A DNA stretch of 64,000 nt from Rhizobacter sp964253025 (GTDB lineage Bacteria; Pseudomonadota; Gammaproteobacteria; Burkholderiales; Burkholderiaceae_C): the NCBI RefSeq assembly GCF_964253025.1, contig NZ_CAXUQC020000001.1, forward strand, positions 558,001 to 622,000. Reading direction: 5' to 3'. Position numbers and translations under genes: made by a program. Under the pieces are notes generated by a model. The model was not told where the DNA came from, ran no database searches, and saw only the letters and a program-made list of their open reading frames with translations. Below, piece after piece: positions 17,318 through 24,765 of the stretch (positions within the stretch are counted from its first letter, which is position 1; every line of letters starts with the position of its first letter).

Positions 17318-17998
17318 TCACGCCACCGGCCGGATTTCCACTTCCGGCCGGGTTTGCGCATAGGGGTAGGTGCGGACCCAGTCGACGACGTCTTCCAGGG
17401 ACCCGGCTTGCAGCAGCCAGAAGCCCGCGATCAGTTCCTTCGCTTCGGCGAAAGGGCCGTCGATCACCCGCGCCTGGCCGCGATGCACGGAGACGCGGCT
17501 GCCGCGTGCCGTCGAGCGCAGGCCATCGGCGGCGAGCAATCGACCTGAACGCACCGCCTCGTCGTTGCATGCGCCCATGCGCTGGAGCCGTTCCGCCGGA
17601 GGCGCGCGTTCCGCTTCGGTGTCGGCGTCCGCACGCACGAGCACGAGGAAGCGCGGCTGGGTGGCAGGCTGGCCCGGTTCGACGCCGGCGAGGCCGTTGG
17701 CGCACCCGGTTTCGCGGAGCTCGAAGGCATTGCCATCCGGTTGGGCGCCGAGCCAGGCCAATGCGGCGTCGCGAGAGGGCGCTTCGATGAGCGCCAGTCC
17801 GGCGAGGCCGGGGCCCGAGCGCAGGATGGATCCGGCGGACCGATGGAGGCCGTCCTCGCTGAGGACGATGCGCACCGCCGCTTCCTCGGGGGCCAAGGTC
17901 ACTTCTTCCTGGATGGCGATGCCCGGGGCGGGGCGCAGGGCAGGCAGCGGGCCGGCGGGCCCGCCGGCCTCGGCATGACGAAGGATCACGAATCTCAT
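17318..17998 (-). CDS. Double YCII/DGPF protein with degenerate first half
   Basis: 226 residues. The second half (from RFLVLVRADADTEAE) is a full YCII domain with the DGPF signature VIDGPFAEAKELIAGFWLLQ. The first half begins MRFVILRHAEAG and ends IEAPSRDAALAWLGAQ, echoing the beginning and end of a YCII domain, but it lacks the DGPF block. This suggests duplication and decay. YCII proteins are ferredoxin-like-fold enzymes or binding proteins; the role in ECF42 loci is unsettled. It is cotranscribed with DoxX upstream and the sigma factor downstream. Confidence 0.8.
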   Translation of the reverse strand: MRFVILRHAEAGGPAGPLPALRPAPGIAIQEEVTLAPEEAAVRIVLSEDGLHRSAGSILRSGPGLAGLALIEAPSRDAALAWLGAQPDGNAFELRETGCANGLAGVEPGQPATQPRFLVLVRADADTEAERAPPAERLQRMGACNDEAVRSGRLLAADGLRSTARGSRVSVHRGQARVIDGPFAEAKELIAGFWLLQAGSLEDVVDWVRTYPYAQTRPEVEIRPVA

Positions 17999-18047
17999 CC
18001 GTTGCAGTCCCGGTTGACGTGGGGCTGCAAGGATAGATCAACGCCGA

Positions 18048-18467
18048 TCAACGGCGCATCGGCAGCAGTGCCCGAAGCCGGTCGTCGCGGAGGTAGAGCC
18101 CGCCCCACGCCAGCAGGCCGAGGTAGACGCCGAACAGCAGGTGCGTGAAGACCGGGTTGCCCACGCGGAGCTGTGTGGCGATGGCCCCGCCGAGCAGCCC
18201 GGTGAGCAGGATGGCGCCCAGCACCGCGGTGCGTGGCCACGCATAGAGCAAGGCGATGGCGAGTGTCATGACCCCCAGGCCGAAGCTGTGCGCGGGGTTC
18301 AGGCCCAGCTGCACCGACGTCTCGCGCACCACGTCCAGCCCGATGACCTTGATGGCAGCGTCAAAGAGCAGGAACAGCACCACCAGCGCGCTGAGCACCT
18401 GGCCCGTGCGCCGCGCCGTCAACCCGGGGCGCACGGGACGAGCCGAATCCGAAAGGGTGGCTTGCAT
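18048..18467 (-). CDS. DoxX-family membrane protein
   Basis: 139 residues with four predicted membrane helices (VLSALVVLFLLFDAAIKVIG, LGVMTLAIALLYAWP, AVLGAILLTGLLGGAIAT, HLLFGVYLGLLAWGGLY). It fits the DoxX-like family (PF13564 type). GGAG supports the start at 18467. DoxX genes often accompany ECF42/DGPF operons. It probably acts in membrane redox or lipid stress, but no partner is evident here. Confidence 0.8.
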   Translation of the reverse strand: MQATLSDSARPVRPGLTARRTGQVLSALVVLFLLFDAAIKVIGLDVVRETSVQLGLNPAHSFGLGVMTLAIALLYAWPRTAVLGAILLTGLLGGAIATQLRVGNPVFTHLLFGVYLGLLAWGGLYLRDDRLRALLPMRR

Positions 18468-18478
18468 GGCACGCTCCT

Positions 18479-18910
18479 TCACTGCGCGTCGGCCGTGCGC
18501 GCATCGACCTCGGCCCGCAGGCGGTCTTCCTGCTCGCGCAGCTCCGGCGTCATCTCGGCACCGAAATCCTCCATCTCGAAGACACGACGCAGCTCGACTT
18601 CCTCGCCGTGGTCGAAGGGCGCGCGCTTGAGCCACTCGATCGCTTCCTCATGCGATCGAACCTGCCACAGCCAGTAGCCGGCGATCAGTTCCTTCGACTC
18701 GCTGAACGGGCCGTCGATGACGGTTCGCTTCGTGCCCTCGAAGCGCACCCGGGCGCCCTTGGAACTCGGGTGCAGGCCTTCGCCGGCGAGCATCACGCCC
18801 GCCTTCACGAGCTCCTCGTTGTACGCACCCATGCGGGTGAGCTCCTGCTCCGTCGGCATGACGCCCGCTTCCGTGTCCTTGTTCGCCTTGACGATCACCA
18901 TGTAACGCAT
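18479..18910 (-). CDS. YciI/DGPF family protein, first gene of the ECF operon
   Basis: 143 residues: MRYMVIVKANKDTEAG, then TEQELTRMGAYNEELVKAGVM in outline, and the signature VIDGPFSESKELIAGYWLWQ, a textbook PhnB/DGPF-type YCII domain. A charged tail (RRVFEMEDFGAEMTPE) follows, as in the DGPF proteins paired with ECF42. The AGGAG start is clear. The promoter described at 18962-18989 lies 52 bp upstream and matches the ECF42 consensus. Confidence 0.88.
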   Translation of the reverse strand: MRYMVIVKANKDTEAGVMPTEQELTRMGAYNEELVKAGVMLAGEGLHPSSKGARVRFEGTKRTVIDGPFSESKELIAGYWLWQVRSHEEAIEWLKRAPFDHGEEVELRRVFEMEDFGAEMTPELREQEDRLRAEVDARTADAQ

Positions 18911-18961
18911 GCTGTTCTCCTGAGGGTTGAGGAGGCCGCACAACGCGTGCCTCTGAATGGA

Positions 18962-18989
18962 CGTCGAACGAGCCGGGCGCGGATCGACA
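18962..18989 (-). promoter_or_regulatory. Candidate ECF42-dependent promoter
   Basis: On the minus strand TGTCGA (18984-18989), 16-bp spacer, TCGACG (18962-18967). From memory, ECF42 promoters described in Streptomyces have a TGTCGA -35 and a CGA/TC-type -10. It stands 51 bp before the first gene of the operon that encodes the ECF42 sigma factor, fitting autoregulation. Confidence 0.6.
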
Positions 18990-19026
18990 GGATCCACCAC
19001 GGATTTGGTAACAGCATGTTTCAGGG

Positions 19027-19054
19027 GGGCGGCCGGTCCGCCGTCCGGCCGCCC
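19027..19054 (-). terminator. Strong GC hairpin after the RHH gene
   Basis: Perfect 10-bp stem GGGCGGCCGG/CCGGCCGCCC with an 8-nt loop, starting 11 bp beyond the RHH stop codon. No U-tract follows, so termination may be Rho-assisted. It would insulate the ECF42 operon from read-through. Confidence 0.5.
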
Positions 19055-19065
19055 GCGGGCGCGGT

Positions 19066-19434
19066 TCACGCCGTCGCGCCGTCGCGCAGGCGTCCCAGAG
19101 GCAGCTCGTCCAGGACCTCCCTGGGGTTCAGCGAACGTATCGGCACCGTCACGTCGGTGGGGATGCGCCGGTGCGCCTGCAGTGCCATGTAGCGCAGTGC
19201 GCTCACCCGCAGGAAGGAAGCGAAGTTGCCGACTTCACCTCGGGAGCGGACCAGCTCGTCGTGCAGCCGCTCGATCAGCTGGGTCACCGTCATGCCGTCG
19301 CGCGCGCCGATCTCGGCCAGCACGTCCCAGAACAGGTTCTCCAGCCGCAGGCTCGTCACGACGCCGTGCAGCCGCACCGACCGCGTTCGGGACGCATAGC
19401 TCTCAGGGCTGGCACTGATGAAGATCTCGCACAT
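19066..19434 (-). CDS. Ribbon-helix-helix domain protein
   Basis: 122 residues. The central part, RSVRLHGVVTSLRLENLFWDVLAEI then DGMTVTQLIERLHDEL, has the beta-strand and two-helix pattern of the RHH_4 family of putative DNA-binding proteins; the C-terminus (FLRVSALRYMALQAHRRIPTD) is helical. RHH proteins bind DNA as dimers through the strand. It is divergent from the DUF1330 gene; the intervening gap carries a 21-bp perfect palindrome that could be its operator. Confidence 0.75.
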   Translation of the reverse strand: MCEIFISASPESYASRTRSVRLHGVVTSLRLENLFWDVLAEIGARDGMTVTQLIERLHDELVRSRGEVGNFASFLRVSALRYMALQAHRRIPTDVTVPIRSLNPREVLDELPLGRLRDGATA

Positions 19435-19604
19435 CAGGGTCTCCGTCAGGAGTGTGGGCCCGCAGGGGCAGGTCGATACCTTAGTGCATGTGCGAGACCG
19501 CGGCTGTCAGCCATGCCGCTCCGGGGCGGCAAATCCGCGTCCCGACCAGGGTGGCCGGCAGCCGCTGGGCAGCCGCCGCGCAGGCGTCGGCACCGTTGCT
19601 GGCG

Positions 19605-19625
19605 CCATGACCTGGCAGGTCATGG
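19605..19625. promoter_or_regulatory. 21-bp perfect palindrome, possible operator
   Basis: CCATGACCTG, a central G, then CAGGTCATGG. It lies in the 316-bp gap between the divergent RHH and DUF1330 genes, 126 bp before the latter. The rest of that gap (19435-19750) shows no gene; an AT-richer GCTCTTAACCTTCC follows at about 19642-19655. A dimeric regulator site is the simplest reading; a cruciform or short terminator is less likely because no T-tract follows. Confidence 0.5.
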
Positions 19626-19750
19626 ACCGGGTGCGACGGCGCTCTTAACCTTCCGGGGTCGTCTGTCGTGCCGGACACGACGTGGGTGGGGAGCCCCCGC
19701 CCTTCGAACCGTCGTTCCGGCATTCATTGAGCCCTGACTCGGAGAACGCC

Positions 19751-20104
19751 ATGCCCGCCTATGCCATCGCCCTGCTGAACGACGTCGAGTTCAATGCGGA
19801 GATCGTCGCCTACATCCGCGGCATCGACGCCACCCTGCCGCCCTTTGGCGGGCGGTTCCTGGTGCACGGTTGCCGGGCCGAGGTGAAGGAGGGCGCGATG
19901 GACAGCGATTGCATCATCATCGCGTTTCCCTCCATCGACGAGGCGCGCCGGTGGTACGCCTCGCCGGCCTACGAGCGCCTCATCCCGCTGCGTGCACGCA
20001 ATGCCCGGGGCGCGGTGTTCCTCATCGACGGGGTGCCCGAAGGCTACCTCGCACGCGCGTTGCTCGACAAGCTGGCGCCTCCCGAGGCGTGCGCGGCGAT
20101 CTGA
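19751..20104 (+). CDS. DUF1330 family protein
   Basis: 117-residue dimeric alpha/beta-barrel (ferredoxin-like) protein: MPAYAIALLND, FLVHGCRAEVKEG, and IAFPSIDEARRWYASPAY, the block that defines DUF1330. The biochemical role is unknown. GGAGA 6 nt upstream fixes the start. It is convergent with the DJ-1/PfpI gene, 19 bp apart. Confidence 0.85.
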   Translation: MPAYAIALLNDVEFNAEIVAYIRGIDATLPPFGGRFLVHGCRAEVKEGAMDSDCIIIAFPSIDEARRWYASPAYERLIPLRARNARGAVFLIDGVPEGYLARALLDKLAPPEACAAI

Positions 20105-20123
20105 GCGGTGCCGGTCGGGCCGG

Positions 20124-20702
20124 TCAGTGCGTGATCCTCGTGCCCAGCGCCGCGAGGAACTGCGCAATCCAGGCCGGGTGCGCGGGCCAGGCCGGGGCCG
20201 TGACCAGCTTGCCGTCGGTGACGGCCTGGTCCACCGGGATGTCGGCGTAGGTCGCACCCGCGAGTTCCACCTCGGCCGCGCAGGCCGGGTAGGCCGACAC
20301 CCGCTTGCCGCGGATGACGCCCGCTGCGGCCAGCAGTTGCGCGCCGTGGCATACCGCGGCGATGGGCTTGTCGGCGCGGGCGAAGTGCTGCACGACGGAC
20401 AGCACCTGCTTGTTCATGCGCAGGTACTCCGGGGCACGGCCGCCGGGAATGAGCAGCGCGTCGTAGTCTTCGGGGCGGGCGTCGGCGAAGGTCGCGTTCA
20501 GCACGAAGCGGTGACCGGGCTTCTCGGAATAGGTCTGCTGGCCCTCGAAGTCGTGGATGGCCGTCATCACGAAGTCGCCGGCCTTCTTGTCGGGACACAC
20601 CGCGTGCACCTCATGGCCCACGGCCAGCAGCGCCTGGTAGGGCACCATGGTCTCGTAGTCCTCGGCGTAGTCGCCGACCAGCATCAGGATTTTCTTGCCC
20701 AT
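20124..20702 (-). CDS. DJ-1/PfpI family protein
   Basis: 192 residues, class I glutamine-amidotransferase-like fold. The nucleophile elbow AVCHGAQLL carries the conserved Cys followed by His; an acidic residue in LMLVGDYAEDYE probably supports the Cys as in PfpI/YhbO/DJ-1. Members include deglycases, chaperones and stress proteins; the exact activity cannot be assigned. Two ATGs exist (20708, 20702); GAGGAG abuts the first but is 6 nt from the second, so 20702 is preferred. It is divergent from phoD, whose Pho-box promoter lies in the shared gap. Confidence 0.85.
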   Translation of the reverse strand: MGKKILMLVGDYAEDYETMVPYQALLAVGHEVHAVCPDKKAGDFVMTAIHDFEGQQTYSEKPGHRFVLNATFADARPEDYDALLIPGGRAPEYLRMNKQVLSVVQHFARADKPIAAVCHGAQLLAAAGVIRGKRVSAYPACAAEVELAGATYADIPVDQAVTDGKLVTAPAWPAHPAWIAQFLAALGTRITH

Positions 20703-20803
20703 CGTCATCTCCTCGGCTCGCAGCCCGCACCGTGCGGACCCTTGCGGTCATTCTGTGAAGGCCGCGCAGCGAATGGGTAACAGCGGGCTGTGGCGCAGGG
20801 GTT

Positions 20804-20832
20804 TCATGGCGACGTCATGCGGGCTTCCTAAG
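20804..20832 (+). promoter_or_regulatory. PhoB-type promoter of phoD
   Basis: TCATGG at 20804, TCATGC at 20815, then TCCTAAG at 20826, the same 11-bp ladder and -10 word (GGCTTCCTAAG) as at the two phoX genes. Further upstream, GGTCAT at 20746 and TAACAG at 20778 may be weaker half-sites. Confidence 0.7.
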
Positions 20833-20872
20833 GTGCAGCGTCATTCCCGCCAGCCACCCCACGGAGCCCGCC

Positions 20873-22519
20873 ATGTCCCACGCCGATGACATTCCCAGCA
20901 CCCGCCGCCGATTCCTGCACGGCACCGCCGCCGCCACCGGGGCACTGGTGCTGCCCTCCTGGGCCGCGGCGCAGCAGGCGCCAGGCCTCATCGTCTCCGA
21001 TGCGGTGCGGCCGGTGGCCGCCCAGGGCCTGCAGTTCGGCGACCCTCACGACGGCGCGGTGATGGTGTGGTCGCGCAGCGACCGGCCGGCCCGCATGGTG
21101 GTCGAGTACGCGCTGGATGAACGCTTCACCAATGCCCGCCGGGTGGTGGGCCCGCACGCCCTCGAAGTGACCGACTTCACCGCCCGCCAGGATCTGGTCG
21201 AGCTGCCCGAAGGCCGGGAGGTCTTCGTGCGGGTGAGCTTCGAATCGCTGGACAACGCCCGCGCCGTGAGCGAGCCGGTGCTCGGGCGGTTCATCGTGGC
21301 GCCCTCGGCCCGAGACGACGGGCACGGCGGCTGGCGACACCGACCGCAGGCGCGCGACGTCCGCTTCGTCTGGGGTGGCGACACCGCCGGCCAGGGCTGG
21401 GGCATCAACCCCGGCTTCGGCGGCATGCGCATCTACGAGGCGATGCGCCAGCGCCGGCCGCACTTCTTCATCCACAGCGGTGACACCATCTACGCCGACG
21501 GCCCCATCAGCGCCTCCGTCACGGCCGAGGACGGGCGCCTGTGGACCAACCTCGTGACGCCCGAAGTGAGCAAGGTGGCGGAGACGCTCGACGAATACCG
21601 CGGCCGCTACCGCTACAACCTGCTCGACGACAACCTCCGCCGCTTCAACGCCGAGGTGCCGCAGCTGTGGCAGTGGGATGACCACGAGATCACCAACAAC
21701 TGGTCCGATGCCAAGGACCTGTCGGCCGACAGCCGCTACACCGAGAAGCGGGTGCCGCTGCTCACCGCCCGCGGCACCCGCGCCTTCCTGGAATACGCCC
21801 CGATGCGTCCGTTCGACGCCCGCGAGGCGCAACGGGTGTACCGCAAGGTGAGCCACGGTCCGCTGCTCGACGTCTTCATGCTCGACATGCGCTCCTACCG
21901 GGGCCCCAACTCCAGCAACCTGCAGACGCAGGCCGATGCCGCCAGCGCCATCCTCGGGCGCGAGCAACTCGACTGGCTCAAGCGCAGCCTGTCGCAGTCG
22001 CGTGCGGTGTGGAAGGTGCTGGCCTCCGACCTGCCGGTGGGCGTCGGCGTGCCGGACGGCCGCGATGCCCAGGGGCAGGCCCGGTGGGAAGGCATCGCCA
22101 ACGGGGAGGGCGGCGCGCCGCGCGGCCGTGAGCTCGAGATTGCCGAGTTGCTCACCTTCATCCAGCGCCGCCACATCCGCAACACCGTCTGGCTGACGGC
22201 TGACGTGCACTACTGCGCGGCCCACTACTACGACCCGAACAAGGCCGCCTATGGCGACTTCGATCCCTTCTGGGAATTTGTCGCCGGGCCGCTCAATGCC
22301 GGGACCTTCGGTCCGAACACGCTGGAGAACACCTTCGGTCCGCAGCTGGCCTTCGTCAAGGCGCCACCGGCAGGCCGGTCGAACCTGTCTCCCTACGCCG
22401 GCATGCAGTTCTTCGGCGAGGTGAACATCGACGGCCGCACCGGCGAGCTGGCGGTCGACCTGCGCGACATCGGCGGCCAATCGGTGTACCGCAAGGCGCT
22501 CAGCCCCCGCTGGGGCTGA
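20873..22519 (+). CDS. phoD: PhoD-family alkaline phosphatase, Tat-exported
   Basis: 548 residues; phosphodiesterase/monoesterase of the PhoD family (Ca/Fe metallophosphatase fold). The Tat signal TRRRFLHGTAAATG is followed by a c-region ending AAAQQ. An N-terminal beta-domain precedes the metallophosphatase core: VWGGDTAGQGWG, HSGDTIYADGP, WDDHEITNNW and the His pair in LTADVHYCAAHYY carry metal ligands. GGAG supports the ATG. Placed with the two PhoX genes in the same inferred phosphate-starvation regulon. Confidence 0.9.
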   Translation: MSHADDIPSTRRRFLHGTAAATGALVLPSWAAAQQAPGLIVSDAVRPVAAQGLQFGDPHDGAVMVWSRSDRPARMVVEYALDERFTNARRVVGPHALEVTDFTARQDLVELPEGREVFVRVSFESLDNARAVSEPVLGRFIVAPSARDDGHGGWRHRPQARDVRFVWGGDTAGQGWGINPGFGGMRIYEAMRQRRPHFFIHSGDTIYADGPISASVTAEDGRLWTNLVTPEVSKVAETLDEYRGRYRYNLLDDNLRRFNAEVPQLWQWDDHEITNNWSDAKDLSADSRYTEKRVPLLTARGTRAFLEYAPMRPFDAREAQRVYRKVSHGPLLDVFMLDMRSYRGPNSSNLQTQADAASAILGREQLDWLKRSLSQSRAVWKVLASDLPVGVGVPDGRDAQGQARWEGIANGEGGAPRGRELEIAELLTFIQRRHIRNTVWLTADVHYCAAHYYDPNKAAYGDFDPFWEFVAGPLNAGTFGPNTLENTFGPQLAFVKAPPAGRSNLSPYAGMQFFGEVNIDGRTGELAVDLRDIGGQSVYRKALSPRWG

Positions 22520-22535
22520 CACCAACCGGCGGGCG

Positions 22536-23426
22536 TCAGCCCGCCGCGCGCGTGACCGCCTGCGCCCAGCGCTCGGCCATCGCCGGCGAGTTCGCGCAGC
22601 TGGCGTGGCGGGTGACGGTGCAGACGGCGCGTTCGAGCAGCTGGATGTCGGCCTCGTGCTGGCGGGCGACGTGCGGGTCCTCGAAGAAGATGACCTTGTC
22701 GCAGCGCAGGTCGAGCACCCGCTCGGCGATCTGGGCATCACCGCCCAGCGGGCCGCTCAGGTAGCGCTGCACCCAGGGCGTGCCGGCCGGCCAGCCGCGC
22801 GACCACGCCATCTCGTTGAGCCGCTGGCCGGTGGTGCCGGTGGCCACCCGGCTCGGCGCGCGGCTGAGCAGGTCGAAGTGGCGGCTGCAGAAGTCGACCA
22901 TCTGCGCCTTCAGCGCGTCGTGGGCGATGAGCGCCAGGTGGCGCCGCGACACGTCCAGCAGCGTGCGGGCGGCGGCGTCGGCCGTTCCCGCATGGACGCT
23001 TTCCACGGCCATCCATTCGATGGCGCCGGCCACCGTCGACACGAAGGGCTTCTGGTGGGTGACGCATTGGCGCTTGAGCGCCAGCGCCTCCGGGTACAGC
23101 GTGGAGGGATCGACCGGGTCGATGAGGTAGATGATGCCGTCGAGCGCCTGGCCCTCATAGGCGCCGCCGGCCACGTGGGAGACGAGGCGCATCAGCCCGC
23201 CGTCCTTGCCCGAGGGATAGGCCACGAGGCCTTCCCAGTCACCCAGCGCGGCCGAGGCGACCAGCGCCGCATGGGACCTTCCGACGGTGTGCAGCCGCAT
23301 GCCCATGCGGCGCACCGCCGGGCCGCAGGCGTCGGCCCAGACCAGCAGCCCGCGGTCGGCCGCCTCGCGGTGGAGTTTGCTGGCGGCGACGCCGAACCGG
23401 CGGGGCAGGGTGGGGGCGGTGGTCAT
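22536..23426 (-). CDS. mgsA: Tandem methylglyoxal synthase, first module degenerate
   Basis: 296 residues, about twice the size of E. coli MgsA (152). Residues 162-290 match MgsA throughout: ALIAHD (Asp170), ATGTTG phosphate loop, SGPLGGDAQ (Asp230, equivalent to catalytic Asp71), FFEDP and RQHEADI (His257/Asp260, equivalent to His98/Asp101). Residues 30-145 repeat the fold (LHTVGRSH, KDGGLMRLVSHV, GIIYLIDPVDP, PFVSTVAGA) but lack the catalytic Asp/His set. The likely reaction is dihydroxyacetone phosphate to methylglyoxal plus phosphate. There is no Shine-Dalgarno; CAGAAT 7 nt before the ATG suggests a leaderless start. Convergent with phoD, 16 bp apart. Confidence 0.8.
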   Translation of the reverse strand: MTTAPTLPRRFGVAASKLHREAADRGLLVWADACGPAVRRMGMRLHTVGRSHAALVASAALGDWEGLVAYPSGKDGGLMRLVSHVAGGAYEGQALDGIIYLIDPVDPSTLYPEALALKRQCVTHQKPFVSTVAGAIEWMAVESVHAGTADAAARTLLDVSRRHLALIAHDALKAQMVDFCSRHFDLLSRAPSRVATGTTGQRLNEMAWSRGWPAGTPWVQRYLSGPLGGDAQIAERVLDLRCDKVIFFEDPHVARQHEADIQLLERAVCTVTRHASCANSPAMAERWAQAVTRAAG

Positions 23427-23557
23427 GCGCGGCATTCTGGCAGCGCCGCGGGCGGCTGTGAACCACACGTGAACTGCATCACGCCCCGTGCCCCCGTGAC
23501 GCGGACGGCGCCTCCGGCAACGGGCCGAATTGCCCGGCCTTTCCCCCTCTGATCCCG

Positions 23558-23589
23558 CTCAAGTTTCCGGCACCGCTTGAAACAATCCG
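23558..23589 (+). promoter_or_regulatory. Flagellar promoter element before flhB
   Basis: CTCAAGTTTCCG (23558-23569), 14 bp, AATCCG (23584-23589), 21 bp before the flhB ATG. The same two words precede fliF at 43994-44014, there 3 bp apart: the spacing differs by exactly 11 bp, one helical turn. TCAAGTTT resembles a sigma-28 -35, but no GCCGATAA -10 follows at 11 bp. Confidence 0.45.
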
Positions 23590-23610
23590 GTAGCCGTTCC
23601 TCCATCCGCC

Positions 23611-24765
23611 ATGTCCGACCAAGACAAGAACTTACCCGCCTCAGCACGCAAGCTGCAGAAGGCCCGTGAAGACGGGCAGATTGCCCGCTCGCGTGACTTC
23701 GGCCACCTTGCCGCCATCGCGGCGGGCGGCGGCGTGATCGTGGCGGCGGCGCCCACCCTGTCGGGCTGGCTGATGGACATGCTGGCCCAGGCACTGCGCT
23801 TCAATGCCGCTTCGGTACAGAACACCGGCTTCATGGGCGAGCGCCTGGGCGAACTCACCCTCAAGATGCTGGTCGTCGTGCTGCCCATGGGCGCCCTGAT
23901 GATGCTGGTCGCCCTGGGCGCCAGCATGGCCATCGGGGGCTGGGTCTGGACCTTCAAGCCGATGGCGCCCAACTTCGGCAAGCTCAACCCCCTGTCGGGC
24001 ATCGGCCGCGTTTTTTCCAAGCAGCAGATGATCGATGCCCTCAAGGCGTCGCTGCTGGCGCTGATCCTCGGCGGCATTGGCGCCATGTACCTGCGGGCCA
24101 ACGTGAATGCCTTCGGCGGGGCGCTCTCCATGCCGCTGCCGGGCGCGCTCTCCCATGCCGGCAACGTGATCCTGGGCGGTCTGCTGCTCCTGCTGCTGGC
24201 GCTGGCCCTGTTCGCCGCCATCGACGTGCCGCTGCAGAAGCACCTGCACCTGAACAAGCTCAAGATGAGCCACCAGGAAGTGAAGCAGGAGCACAAGGAC
24301 ATCGAGGGCAACCAGGAGGTCAAGGCCAAGGTGCGCGCCCGCATGCGCGAGATGGCCAACCGCCGGATGATCGCTGCCGTGCCGAGCGCCGACCTGGTGG
24401 TGATGAACCCGACCCACTACGCCGTGGCGCTCAAGTACGACGAAGGTGCGATGGGTGCTCCCCGCGTGGTCGCCAAGGGCGCCGACCTGATGGCCATGAA
24501 GATCCGCGACACCGCACGCGAGGCCCAGGTGCCCGTGCTGCAGGCCCCGGTCCTGGCGCGCGCGCTGTACGCCCACGCCGAGGTCGATCGCGAAATCCCG
24601 GCCGCCCTGTTCTCGGCCGTGGCCCAGGTGCTGGCCTACGTCTACCAGCTGCGCGCCGCCATGGCAGGCCGCATGGCCATGCCGGGCGTGTTGCCGGAGC
24701 TGAATGTTCCGGTCGAGCTCGACCCCCATCACAAACCGGCTGGCCCCCAGGGGACTGATCGATGA
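23611..24765 (+). CDS. flhB: Flagellar type III export switch protein FlhB
   Basis: 384 residues. Inner-membrane export-gate component that switches substrate specificity from rod/hook to filament. The N-terminal KATARKLQKAREDGQ-like region (seen as SARKLQKAREDGQIARS), four hydrophobic segments to about residue 210, then the cytosolic domain with the self-cleavage motif NPTH (Asn266) in VVMNPTHYAVALKYD. It overlaps flhA by 4 bp (ATGA), so the two are translationally coupled. First gene of the operon. Codon 8 is TTA, rare in this window. Confidence 0.97.
   Translation: MSDQDKNLPASARKLQKAREDGQIARSRDFGHLAAIAAGGGVIVAAAPTLSGWLMDMLAQALRFNAASVQNTGFMGERLGELTLKMLVVVLPMGALMMLVALGASMAIGGWVWTFKPMAPNFGKLNPLSGIGRVFSKQQMIDALKASLLALILGGIGAMYLRANVNAFGGALSMPLPGALSHAGNVILGGLLLLLLALALFAAIDVPLQKHLHLNKLKMSHQEVKQEHKDIEGNQEVKAKVRARMREMANRRMIAAVPSADLVVMNPTHYAVALKYDEGAMGAPRVVAKGADLMAMKIRDTAREAQVPVLQAPVLARALYAHAEVDREIPAALFSAVAQVLAYVYQLRAAMAGRMAMPGVLPELNVPVELDPHHKPAGPQGTDR

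Noticed and set aside
23558..23583. Sigma-28 promoter at flhB (TCAAGTTT)
   Set aside because: No GCCGATAA-like -10 at 10-12 bp; reported instead as a shared element of unknown type.
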